A stretch of 64,000 nucleotides of DNA from Sclerodactyla briareus (Eukaryota > Echinodermata > Holothuroidea > Dendrochirotida > Sclerodactylidae). The stretch lies in NCBI GenBank assembly GCA_026419785.1, contig JAODTK010005797.1, forward strand, positions 117,001-181,000, given 5' to 3'. The translations under genes and the position numbers were made by a program. Below, one piece after another: positions 36,111 through 45,858 of this stretch; the first letter of the stretch is position 1, and each line of letters opens with the position of its first letter. The notes beneath the pieces were generated by a model, which did not search any database, was not told the DNA's origin, and saw nothing but the letters and a program-made list of their open reading frames with translations.

Positions 36111-37249
36111 AGAATTATCAAAATGGAGTCATGAACGATGAAATGGAAGAATGCGTGATAGTGTAATGACGAAAATTGTTCCACCCAAGTTATGTACCCC
36201 CCCCCCACACCACACATGAGCCGTAAGCATTGGTGGGTAACTCCCGGACCAGGATGATCGCGAAGGGGAGGGGGGGATTGACTCCGAAATTGCACCAAGG
36301 AAAACTGGTAGGAACAGAAATTAGATAAATCGATTTCAATCGAAATTTTTGGGAAGGGAATGGCAAGAACAAAGTACGGAATTTGGTTCGCGATACACCA
36401 CAAATGAGTGAAAAATCTTATATAGTGATTTTCCTGGCTTGGTCCATTCAGGCATTCACCCATTGCTGCGACAGTGCTAGTGATGGGCTAAGTGAGCAAC
36501 ACTAGTGACCGAGGTACTAGATGAGTTCGCACGTTGCCATCTGGTCAACGTACAAGCAACCGGAGTACCGCACTTTCTCAAGTTCTCACGGCGCCAAATC
36601 TTAGCGAAAACTCTCGAGGGACTCGTCTCACAACTCTTCACGATAACATCTAAAAAATGGAGGCACGTTTGCCTACAAATAATACGATATTTTTTTTTTG
36701 GACTCACATTCATCTGTTCAAGATAAGGAAAGCCAGCTCCAAAATTGTGTCTACAGTCAGGGTCTTCTTCAGTTCACATCCTGATAAGTATTTGAATGTT
36801 CAAATTATGTGTTTTATAGTAGTTGAAGTACGAGCTAGTTTCAGTAATGAGGTGCATCATTACTTTTTACTTCTATTCCGATCCTTTGTGGGATATGCAA
36901 CAAAAAGACTGAATACATACACGTTTCTGTCAGAGTGATGAATTGGACAGTTTATGACTAATCTCTGGACAAGAACGTTTCTTTCGGTGAAGCTGCTGCA
37001 CATCCTAGCTAGAAAAAGTACGGAAGCCTATAGGACACACATAAAGTTACACTTTTGGTTTAAAATTATCAATGACGTGCCTACTGATTTGTTTGCTTTG
37101 TCCTTTCTTTTTCATTCAGTATTATTATTAAAGAATTTGAGAATGATTCTGAAGAAAAGGGAGAAAAGAGAAAATTGGCATAGTTCAAGGGTTGTATATT
37201 TTAGACGCCTTACCCGAGGGGGTGACCTTCGATCCGGGGTCGCGTTTTG
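36111..37249. other. No firm gene
   Basis: Both strands carry 60-130 codon frames (for example 36463-36083 minus and 36505-36726 plus) with no recognised domain. The 3' part (36954-37249) may belong to the retroelement fragment that follows, since the frame at 36954-37415 is continuous into it, but only its end is recognisable. Confidence 0.35.
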
Positions 37250-37570
37250 GGTCCGCGTGCGCGAAGGTGGCCAGAATGAATGCGAAATGAGGAGACGCAG
37301 TTATACGCTGGAGTCACCTAATGAGACTTCCAGAAATAAACATGCGGAACGAGCTATGAGAGAAACGCTAAGAACAGTGAAGATGAGACCAACAGGACGA
37401 CCCAAAGACACCTGAGTGCACAAACAACAAGCAAATTTCCACTGGGAACCCAATTAGGGGACCCCAGTTTGCAGAAATGACAACAACAGGAAAAAAGCAA
37501 TGGAAGAGATTGGTGACACAACCTTTGACGGAGCGCAGTCCGCAACGCCGGAGCGCTAGCAGACGAAAGA
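37250..37570 (+). pseudogene. C-terminal fragment of a non-LTR retrotransposon ORF2
   Basis: The + strand reads 'NETSRNKHAERAMRETLRTV', then 'PTGRPKDTW', and after a frame break 'KKQWKRLVTQPLTERSP'. This order (basic helix, GRPK-TW, then x-x-W-x-x-LV) is the familiar tail of non-LTR retrotransposon polyproteins after the reverse-transcriptase domain. Polymerase motifs are not visible upstream and the frame breaks at least once, so it is a 5'-truncated, dead copy. It differs from the tail of the element at 41126, so it is probably another family. Confidence 0.45.
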
Positions 37571-37869
37571 AGAAGTGTACGCCACGCATTCACCGAAATT
37601 GGACCAGGTAACATTCACCCCGTCCCCCCGCCAGCCTTAAATACGTGGTGGTGCATGATAGCTGCGGTACCGCGGTAAGGCAAATGGTAAAAACTCGAGT
37701 CCAAGGAGGAAACTACCAATCTGTTACAACGGATCGTCCGGGAACTCCACATCGGCGAAAGCTGGCGAGAGGACGCCCAATAAAGGACAGTATATAGTTG
37801 CAATTAACGAAGAAGCGAAGCACAATTACCGACTGCAAAATCTCAAGGAAGGGTAACGATTCATGGTGA
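37571..37869. other. No gene seen
   Basis: Possible untranslated tail of the preceding retroelement fragment. The region is short and carries a C-rich stretch near 37619-37630. Confidence 0.35.
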
Positions 37870-38535
37870 ATTACCCCCCCCCGATTTCATCTTTCCCGTT
37901 GAAAAGAAAAACTGAAAGGAAATGATGATTGTATGGGCCCCAGTACTTGGATGGGATTTTCGATGGATGCCAAAAAGTGTAAACTTTGTTGTTTTTGAAG
38001 GGAAGGGGTTGAGGTGACAGCGGTAGGTCTACCCCACTTGGCGGGACCTGTGATTGTTTGGACACACGGGATTTGCAAATTCATTTTATGGGTGCGACCA
38101 CGTTGAAAGTTGTGCGTGCACGGTGCGGGTAGGAACCCCCGTAATACCTTCGAAGTATTCACAATCGTGCAAAGACATTATTCAAAAGTCAGGTGAAGAA
38201 TGTTTATTATCAAAAATTGCCTGACTTTTGAGGGATGTCCAAAAGTGTAACATTTTGCGCGCAGTTGTTGTTTTACTTCTGTGTATACTATTGGCCACCT
38301 GTCTGCCCCACTGTACCAGTGTCTCTCCCAGGCGCCTGTGGTCCCAACGAAAATAACGATGGGGGCAGTAAACTTGTGAAAAGCTCAGGCCTATCTAATT
38401 AATAGGCTCGAGAGGGGACAGGCAATCGTTGGTAAAAGCGATCCTGCAAATCTCGCGCTTCGCGCGACGCAATGTTGTGGCCATTGCCCATTTCCATTGC
38501 CTCTCTTCCATAAATGTAAACCTCACTTGCATCGT
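37870..38535 (+). mobile_element. hAT-like transposon B, copy 3, left part
   Basis: From about 37955 the text follows copies 1 and 2: 'GATGG..GCC-AAAAGTGTAAA', 'GAGGTGACAGCGGTAGGTCTACC', 'CTTGGCGGGACC', 'GGTGCGACCACGTTGAAAG', 'GTGCACGGTGCGG', 'CGTGCAAAGACATTATTCAAAA', 'CTGACTTTTGA'. It stops abruptly at 38535 inside 'CACTTGCATCGT' and resumes at 40565. The left terminal repeat was not recognised. Confidence 0.65.
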
Positions 38536-40564
38536 CAAGGGCGGATCTAGCCCCACACTGAAGGGGCTGTCGATCAGGGGGGCGCCAGATTTTTTTGCCA
38601 ATTCTGTGACTATCTAAGAGGAACGCCCACCATGGTTGGCGCGGAGCCTCCAGAAAATTTATGAAAAATTGAACCTCTCAGATCACCGGAAAAGCCTTTC
38701 CAAGCTGCTGCAAAAGGGCATTGGTTAATCGTATCAGTTTATATTCAAAATACTGTTCTACTCTACTATTATTCTTTTATTATATTATTTTTGGCGGGAG
38801 GCAAAGCCCCCCCACCCCCCTCCGTAATCCGCGCCTGCCGCCAGAATTCTAAGGGAGACCGGATGGAGTAAAAATGAAAAAAAATATATGTATCCCAAGG
38901 CCAGAACCGCGGGACTAATTCGGATAAAAAACACATCCAACTATGGTTAACGAATGTGACCGTTTGCACGATCGAAGTGGTTGAGTAGGCCCCTATGAGG
39001 TAAACCATGTATATAATAAACCGGCTAGTGGAAGACACAGTAGAATGAAAACATGGCAAGGGACAGATACAGGAATAGCGGTTTCGTATTGGGATAGTTC
39101 ATTTATAGGACATACTTATCGTGGATGCGATAACTAGAATATCAATTAGTTAAGGCTGATCAAGCTTTTCGATTCTGGATAGGGTGTTGCGTATATACGA
39201 TACAGGAAGCTAGATAACATAGGGGAAGGACAGTGTTCAGTGGGGCGGATCTAGAATTCGTTAGAGGGCGCAAAAACATTTTGACAAAGGAGGGTTTCAG
39301 GATAACCTTGCACTATCTAAGGCGGGGAGTGCCACCACAGGTTGGGCGCGCAGCGTACAAACATGGGCGCTTGAAAACCGGGGGGACGGGGAGGGGCAGT
39401 CCCCACAATATTCGAGGATGCTCCCATTGTCCTTGTGTTTCACACACTTATTTTTTTTAATGGCCAAGGTCACCCCAAAATCGAGAGCAATCGGCTCAAG
39501 GCGTACAAGGAAAATGTGGCTTCCCAACTCTCCAAATGGCCAAAATGGCATTTCCTGGGTGTCTAAGTTACCTGTACCAGGATGTTCTGGAAGGTGTCTA
39601 AGAAAATTTTGCTCTCTGGAGTATGGACGGGGATTGAGGCAAGGAAAAAAAGAAAAAAAAAAAAATCCCACAATTTATTCATGTCAGGCTCTATGGTATC
39701 GTAATGTAATGACCAGTTCATTACATACCATCCCTTCACCATGCATGCCCAAGTCATGCTGCACAGTCATTTGGTCCATTCTCTCAAAGAAAATGTTAGT
39801 TGCAAAAGAGGCGCTTGGCAGTGGTATCACCAGACTTTCATTCTGGGGGCACAGACATTGACGGGGGGCAACGAATTATCACTACGCGGCGCGCCACATC
39901 GGTGGCGCGGATCGTACTGAGAAATGTGGGTGTACGAGCGCCCCAGAGGGCCGGAAAGACCCGGCCAGGGCGTTCAAGTGCTGCCATGTTCCGGGATTCA
40001 AACAGTCTCAAGCCGGCAAGAAAAAAAAATTACAAACAAAATAAAATTTCAAAAAATTCCTCTCTATATGTTTTTAGGTGGTGCGCGCGCCGGGTGCGCC
40101 CCCCACCCGGATCCGGCCTGGTGTTGTGTATGTGTAGGTGACATTTTTTACATGTCGTTCATACGCGTAGGATGGGCGCGGGTTCATTTAATAGGAACGC
40201 TGAGGTCCAGGATGACAGATTGTCAGGTAGTGGTGTGCTCCAGTAGTTTGTAATGGCATAACGCTGAACAGAAGTAGCTTAGATCATTCGGCTAAGCTAA
40301 CAAAAAAAATGTTATATGCTGCGGTGTTTCAGCCACGAAATGTCATGGGGGGCTGTAAATACTGTAGGCCTACTACATAGTGCCCTATAGATGTCGGCAC
40401 TAGGCTTCGCTACATGGAATTATGATTACAATAGAGTACACTTATGATCCAACTTCCGAAGGGGCAAGGGGCGCATTTTCCTGGATGGGGGGCGCGGTAC
40501 AAACCCGAAATCGTGAAGGGGGGGGGGGGCAACTGCCCTAGTCCCCCCCCTGTATCCGCCACTG
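38536..40564. mobile_element. hAT-like composite insertion within element B
   Basis: The left end is CAAGGGCGGATCTAGCCCC and the right end (reverse complement) CAGTGGCGGATACAGGG. The left flank ends TGCATCGT and the right flank begins TGATCGTA, compatible with an 8-bp duplication with one base lost. Inside are a further right-type end (…CCGTAATCCGCGCCTG, ending 38837) and a further left-type end (CAGTGGGGCGGATCTAG, starting 39238). The insertion is therefore two end-bearing units (38536-38837 and 39238-40564) around about 400 bp of other DNA. No transposase is recognised. Confidence 0.6.
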
Positions 40565-40830
40565 TGATCGTATTTTAGAATGTCACAGCACCCACGCAAA
40601 ACCTTGAAATTGATTTCCCCCTTAAGGCGATAAGTTTCTGGGGAATCTTGCCTAGAAGGAAATTTGTTATCAATTTTGAAATGACTACTTATTGTGCAAT
40701 GAATCGCAATCTGGGGGGTCTGTCAAACGGAACATGTCTTGATGCGCTACGCGCCACTCGTGGTGGCGCTACACTGAAAAGATATCCATCTTGCCGTCCC
40801 CCCCCCCCTCAGCTGCCCCAAACTGCCAAC
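40565..40830 (+). mobile_element. hAT-like transposon B, copy 3, right part
   Basis: Resumes with 'ATTTTAGAATGTCACAGCACCCACGC', 'ACCTTGAAATTGA', 'GCGATAAGTTT-TGGG-AATCTT', 'CAATCTGGGGGGTCTGTC-AACG' and 'CTACGCGCCAC-C-TGGTGGCGCT', exactly the continuation expected from copies 1 and 2. The right terminal repeat is decayed. Confidence 0.65.
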
Positions 40831-41081
40831 ACATATTGACAGCCATTTTGGGCCGAAAATGGAAATACCTCAAATTGACGAGATTTCCCCTCATTTCTCC
40901 CGACCGGACGCAGAGATTGAGACATTTCCTCAAACCCCTCCGCCACCCCCCCCCCCCCTCCTTCCTCTGCAAACCCGGGGAAGTGGAAGTTCTCAGAGAA
41001 CATGTTCCGCCATGGCCAAATATGAGAGAATAGTTTGACATTACGTAACCAGCGACGTCATCATATAGATGTATCATATAG
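40831..41081. other. No gene seen
   Basis: Short spacer with a C-rich stretch (40938-40961) between element B copy 3 and the non-LTR element. Confidence 0.4.
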
Positions 41082-41125
41082 GTAGTAGTAGTAGCTGAGT
41101 CTCGGCGATCCAACATGCTCAGTGA

Positions 41126-41979
41126 TCAACTCCGCCACGTATCACATCTTGCGCAAGGTTTATTGCATGCTCCTGCAAAACTGTTAATGTTGATGTCTCT
41201 GAATGGCGATTTGATTTTTACGAGCAAGGTAGTCAAGGGTCTCCCAACTGGCTTAGTAGTATGTCTCAATGCTCTCTCAGAGCGAGCTTCGCGGAGATCT
41301 TCCTGCAGGGAAAACTGTTACTCAGCATTCCATGCTCATGGAGTCTCGCGACATGACGAAAATATCTCAATCGTCTATGTGCTACTACGGATTGACCACA
41401 GGGATTGGTTGGTCACATCAGAGAGTTCATCGTTTGGTATCAATTGTTATTGGTCCATCTTGGATGTTGAGAACATTGCGGGTAGTCTTCTTCAGAAAGT
41501 GTCAATTCTGTGATCAAGATCCTTAGTTGTACCCCACCGGTACGCAATTATACAGGAAATTACTCTTTTATTAGGCAGCGAAAATCCGGAGTGTGATGCT
41601 TGTTCCTACTCGTTCGCTCTGAAAAAATTGTTGACAGGGTGTAATTGGAAGCGTTGTTGTTATAACCGAATTCTTCTGTTTTTAATGTCTTCTTTCGTTC
41701 CCAGCAAACTGCTACATATTTACTTTCTTCAACTTCCATTGCCATTTCTTGTGATTGAAAACTTTCCTAGTTTTTCGTGCTGTTTAGTTTCAGATTTCTT
41801 CTTGTCATTTTCTCAGTCACTCTCTTGATGTCTTGTAGTATATGTTCACGCATTTGATGCCGCCAGATATTCAGCAACGTATTGTTTGGTCACGGTGAAG
41901 AAGTTGTCGGTGTTTGTTTGCACTGTGTTCAAACTTCGCACTGAAAGGATTCCTATTCTGCCGTCTACTGTGACCGTGG
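41126..41979 (-). pseudogene. Retrotransposon ORF2, post-RT C-terminal region
   Basis: Minus-strand text, over several frames, includes 'EKMTRRNLKLNSTK', 'SITRNGNGSWKKVKYVGSLL', 'GTKEDIKNRRIR', 'DHRIDTF-RRLP', 'VVAHRRLRYFRHVARLHEHG', 'TKPVGRPLTTLL' and 'CARCDTWRS' before TGA at 41128-41126. This is the order of the thumb/tail region in a widespread non-LTR family (KYLG-LLGT-EDI-RR, R-LR-FGH-AR, KPVGRP-TTW, AQDRDTWR). Frame breaks occur every 50-150 bp. Confidence 0.75.
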
Positions 41980-42315
41980 GGGGGGTATGAAAGGCAGTCG
42001 TTCATAATACGAAATGGGAATAGAGTTTTTTTCGTCTTTTCTCGAGAGCTGTTTGCAAATCATTTATTAGTGTGCCTCTTTGGATCGTTTCGAAACAGCA
42101 TTTCTCATTCCAGTATTAGGAATTGGATGTTGTATCCTATTGAAGTTTCGGCTTTTTCTGCTAAACATTTGAAGGCAAAAACAAGCTCAGCGGTGCATTC
42201 ATACCTGATGTGTAGGCTGTTTGGGTGACGGGACGTACATATTCATCAATTAGGGGCGGATTCTCATCGTAAAAAATTACGAGGATTTTCCTCAGGGCTG
42301 AAAGTAGGTCACAGG
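41980..42315 (-). pseudogene. Retrotransposon ORF2, RT middle part
   Basis: Minus-strand reading from 42315 gives 'LLSALRKILVI', then 'VRPVTQTAYTSGMNA' (the region usually read as S-AAYR-GRST), then 'FAFKCLAEKAETSIGYNIQF', the helix before RT motif A. The motif A aspartate region ('LILEMRNAV') is decayed. It joins directly to the segment above 43953 once element B is removed. Confidence 0.7.
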
Positions 42316-43953
42316 CAAGGGCGCGATCATGGGGGGGGGGGGGGGGTGGGGGACGGGGGAGGCGGCAGTCCCCCAATATTTTGGTTGGGGGGGACCGGCA
42401 ATGATTGTGTCCCCATATTTGAGCCCGACGCTATTTTCGCTGACACTGTATCGACATATCCATCAGAACCATGTTTAAACAATGCATGATGGAATTAAAT
42501 GATCGAGTTGAGGGAATTCTGCTGCTCATTTCGAACTTTTGCGCGTGCGCGCGGATATTTCATGGTGTCGTTAGTGTTCAGAAATATGATGTGCCTTTGC
42601 AGACATATGATGTTCCTAACAAAAGGCCTGAAATTACTCTGGGTTGGTCTCAATTGATCAATGAGAAGAAGGGGTCCCCTCCATCCCTCTCGGTTACATA
42701 AAGACTAGCTTCACAGCTAAGGTGGTGTCTCTCCTTCATTGGACGTGTCAAACAATCGCTATCTTGAGGTGAAGGGGTTGTTGAGACGACGGGGGTAGGT
42801 CTACCACCTGGCGGGGATCTGTGATGTTTTCAGCTATTTATTGGTGCGACCACTGTTGAAAGTGAGTGAATCTAGCTGTGCAAATACTATCACTATGAGG
42901 GCACGGGGCGGCATCGAAAATGCAACCAGGGAACGCCAAAATTACATGATTCAAATTTCAAGTGGAGAAAAGGCTGTCCAAAAGTGGAAGTCTAAATATT
43001 GCCTGAAGTTTGATGGAATGCCCAAAAGTATAAAATCTGTTGTCTTTTAAGGGAAACTGTTGGGGCGCGAGGCTCGTTACCCACCTGGCGGGACCTATGA
43101 TTGTTGTGGCAAAATATGGTATATCTGCAAATTTAAAATTAGAGTATTCGGCAATCAATTTATGGGTGCGCCCCTTTTTTGAAAGTGGTTGCGTGCACGG
43201 TACACATATAAGGGTCAGGCACACGGTGGTGTGGAAACCCCATTAAAATGGTCATCGAAGATTCGGCCAGGAACCGCCACAATTTCGTGCAAAGACCTGA
43301 TAAAATTTTTGGTGACGACAAGTTTATATCCAAAGAGTGCGTCTTTAGATGGAATGTCCAAGAGGGTAAAATTTTCGCGCGCGAACCGCGCGCAGTTGCG
43401 TTTGCTTCTGTTATAATCATTGGCCACAAGTATGGCTCCAAGTAGAAAATGTCCCTACCATGCGCCTGTGGTCCGCAAAGGTAAAAACGGGGGCCGTAAT
43501 CTTTAGTAAAAAAACTCAGGCCTGCCCGATCGTAAGTGATAGGTCAGAGAGTGGTCAGTGCAATGTCGATTGTTGGTCAAATTGGATTCTGCAAAATCCC
43601 GCTTCGCGCGAACGTAGTAGTGGTGGCATTTGTCCATTTCGATTGACCCGTTCATGACTGTATACCTCACTTGCTCGTATTTCAGAATGTCACAGCACCC
43701 ACGCAAGACCTTGAAATTGAACCCTATTGCGATAAGTTTTTTGGGAATCTTCCCTGAAATAAAAAAATGTTATCAATGTTAGGAATGCTGCGGACTGTCC
43801 CATGACGGCATGGAAGTGCCGTTTTCCTGCAATCTAGGGGTCTGGCAACAAAAATTTTCTTGTACGCTACTCGCCAACATGGTGGTGCTTCGCTTAGCTG
43901 GGTTTCACTTGTTGTTCGTCCCCCCCCAACCGCCAACACAATCGCCGCCCTTG
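42316..43953. mobile_element. hAT-like transposon B, copy 2, inserted in the retrotransposon
   Basis: The left end is CAAGGGCGCGATCATGG (from 42316) and the right end (reverse complement) CAAGGGCGGCGATTGTG, ending at 43953. Flanks GTCACAGG (42308-42315) and TGTCCAGG (43954-43961) are consistent with one 8-bp duplication after a one-base indel. The interior follows copy 1 block by block, from 'CCCCCAATATTTTGG' to 'CGCCAACACAATCGCCGC'. No transposase is recognisable, so movement would have needed an enzyme in trans. The insertion sits in the LRP...LLSALRK region of the host RT. Confidence 0.8.
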
Positions 43954-43959
43954 TGTCCA

Positions 43960-44990
43960 GGTCTTAATTTTCTGGGGCCGTAGTTTTCCTGTTTTTTGAA
44001 TTGGTGTTTAAGATTCCTTGTTCAATTTCTATTGGTATTTCTCCATTCCGGTGTGTATTTATGGGTGCATGGGCATATTTGAGATGTTCAGCGTGATTCG
44101 GTCACAGCCTGGGGATTTATTATTTTTTAATGATGGAACCGCTGTTTTAATTTTCACCTTCATCACTGTTCGTTTTAGTAGTTTTCCTGTAAGCACGTTC
44201 GGTTGTGGGTTCTGGTTGTTACAGTTGAAAGTGTTTTCGAAATGTTTGGCATGATTTCCTTAATTTTTGCATCTGTATCACCTATGATTTTATCATTTCA
44301 ATTTTAATTGAAATTGGATCCTTTTTACTTTTTTTGGTTGCATGCCCACTACTTTTATTGCTTCGAAGAAACGGTAGGAGTCATCCTTACTAGTTTCAAT
44401 TTCAGTAATTTCGTCAATCAATTTTTGTTCATGTGCAGCTTTGACTATAATGAATGCTGTCTTTTAATTTTTTCTTTATTCCTTTTAGTTTTCAACTCTC
44501 GCTTCTTAAGTATATCTTTACAGTTGTCGATTTGAAGTCTTGAATCCTTTTGTTTTTTGGGATAAGTCTGCTATTCCAGTATTAATTTAAACGAACTTTC
44601 CTGAGGGTGGTTTATGTTTTCGGCATTTTCTAGGCAAATTGATGAAGTTTATTCCAGTTAGCTCGAGGTGATTCAGAAAAAAGGATCCATTCAGAGCCTT
44701 GTTTACACTTTCATTGTAGTCAATTTGGTTCGATTTAAGATGACTTGAATTACTACTTCTAACACCTCATTCTGTGATAAATTTTCGCTTCTCGTTGAGC
44801 TGTTTAGGGTGAAATTACTTATAATGATTTTGTGATCAGTTGCTGATATGGAGGCCTTGTATGCTCGAGCTTCGGTGTTAATAGATTCTTGACTTCTGAT
44901 ATGATTGCTGTTTGTTTATCAAGTGTGAAATTAACTCATATAATGTTGATATGCTCAAGTTTGTTCTTGTGGAAAGTATTACATAAGTAG
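43960..44990 (-). pseudogene. Retrotransposon ORF2, endonuclease end to RT N-terminus
   Basis: On the minus strand near 44885-44815 the text 'INTEARAYKASISATDHKII' ends in the TDH form of the SDH motif that closes APE-type endonucleases; the His and Asp are catalytic in that family. Near 44130-44060 comes 'KNNKSPGCDRITLNMLKYA', the NKSPGxDxI block at the RT N-terminus, then 'GEIPIEIEQGILIPIQKTGK' in two frames, corresponding to the W--G-I--I-K-GK segment. Many stops show the copy is dead. It is cut at 43953 by element B copy 2. Confidence 0.75.
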
Positions 44991-45416
44991 AGATTGTGTC
45001 GCACAATGAGATCAGGGCGTAAATACGGGAGGGGGAGGGGGGTGCACCCCCTGTGAAAATCCCGAATCGGTCTCTGGGTGACAAAAATTCGGTCTCCGCT
45101 CGAGTTAGGTGAAAATTAATTGATTTATAGCCATGACTATTTTCTGTTCCCGTCGAAAAATAGGGCACCTGTCGCACAAACAACGTCAGACTGACGGAAT
45201 AGAATAGCGCCATCTTATATCACATCCGTTTGTTGTTTCGGTGACCCCATCTATTCCAGCTAGCTGTGAAACTTTGTACTTCACAAAAGGCTCTGTTTAC
45301 GTATGACAGGTTGTGGTGTTTATGTTAATGTTTTCAGTCCCCCGACATCAGTTTGTACCATTTGGGCATACAACCCCAAAAAATGAAGAAAAAAACACAT
45401 TCACCTCCAGTAGACC
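44991..45416. other. No gene seen
   Basis: Includes a GC-rich palindromic patch ('GGGGGGTGCACCCCC' at about 45038-45053) of the kind found inside hAT-like fragments in this window. It may mark the element that truncated the retrotransposon 5' end. Confidence 0.35.
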
Positions 45417-45420
45417 TTAA

Positions 45421-45854
45421 AGGGAGAGTCCAGCCAAAAATATTTGAATGTAATATGATTGTGCATCGAAAATCATGCCAATCACTTGTTTCATGTCATA
45501 GCATGCATGTTCGGTTATAGAGTTATGAATTTTTAAAGATTATGAATTCATCACTGCGAAGTTGGCAATTTTGCAAATTGGCAACATTGCCAACATTTGA
45601 TGACGTCATATCTACAATTTTGAAGAAAACGTTAGAAAATATGTTTGTACCTTTTCCCTTATAATTGGTAGATATGACATCATCGAAAGGTTGCCAGTTT
45701 GCCAAATCAACCGAATTATCTGAAATTTTAGTAAGCCATATCTTCCCAACTCAAACATGCCTATAACCGGAACGAAATGATATCTGAATGATTTTTTTAT
45801 TCTCTTTAACATTATAACACCAAAAAAAGATATTAATTCGGCTGGTAATTGCCT
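45421..45854. mobile_element. Palindromic MITE flanked by TTAA
   Basis: The element is one large imperfect palindrome. Left 'GGAGAGTCCAGCC', 'CATGTTCGGTTATAG', 'GGCAACATTGCC' and 'GATGACGTCATATCTAC' face right-side reverse complements 'GGCAATTACCAGCC', 'CATGTTTGAG..GGTTATAG', 'TGGCAACCTTTCGATGATG' and 'GTCATATCTAC'. TTAA abuts both ends (45417-45420 and 45855-45858), the duplication used by piggyBac-type elements. No coding sequence; the two arms meet near 45635. Confidence 0.7.
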
Positions 45855-45858
45855 TTAA

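Larger units (their letters stand above)
41082..44990 (-). mobile_element. Non-LTR retrotransposon (APE-type endonuclease plus RT), decayed, 5'-truncated
   Basis: Reading the minus strand from 44990 to 41126 gives, in the right order, the end of an AP-type endonuclease, a linker, the N-terminal part of a reverse transcriptase, then (after a foreign insertion at 43953-42316) a middle part and the C-terminal tail, ending in TGA at 41128-41126. A CTA-type trinucleotide run (41082-41094) lies just beyond, a typical tail for such elements. Stops and frame changes are frequent. The 5' half of the endonuclease is missing. RT motifs around the catalytic YADD could not be found, which suggests an internal loss near 41.98 kb. 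Confidence 0.8.
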
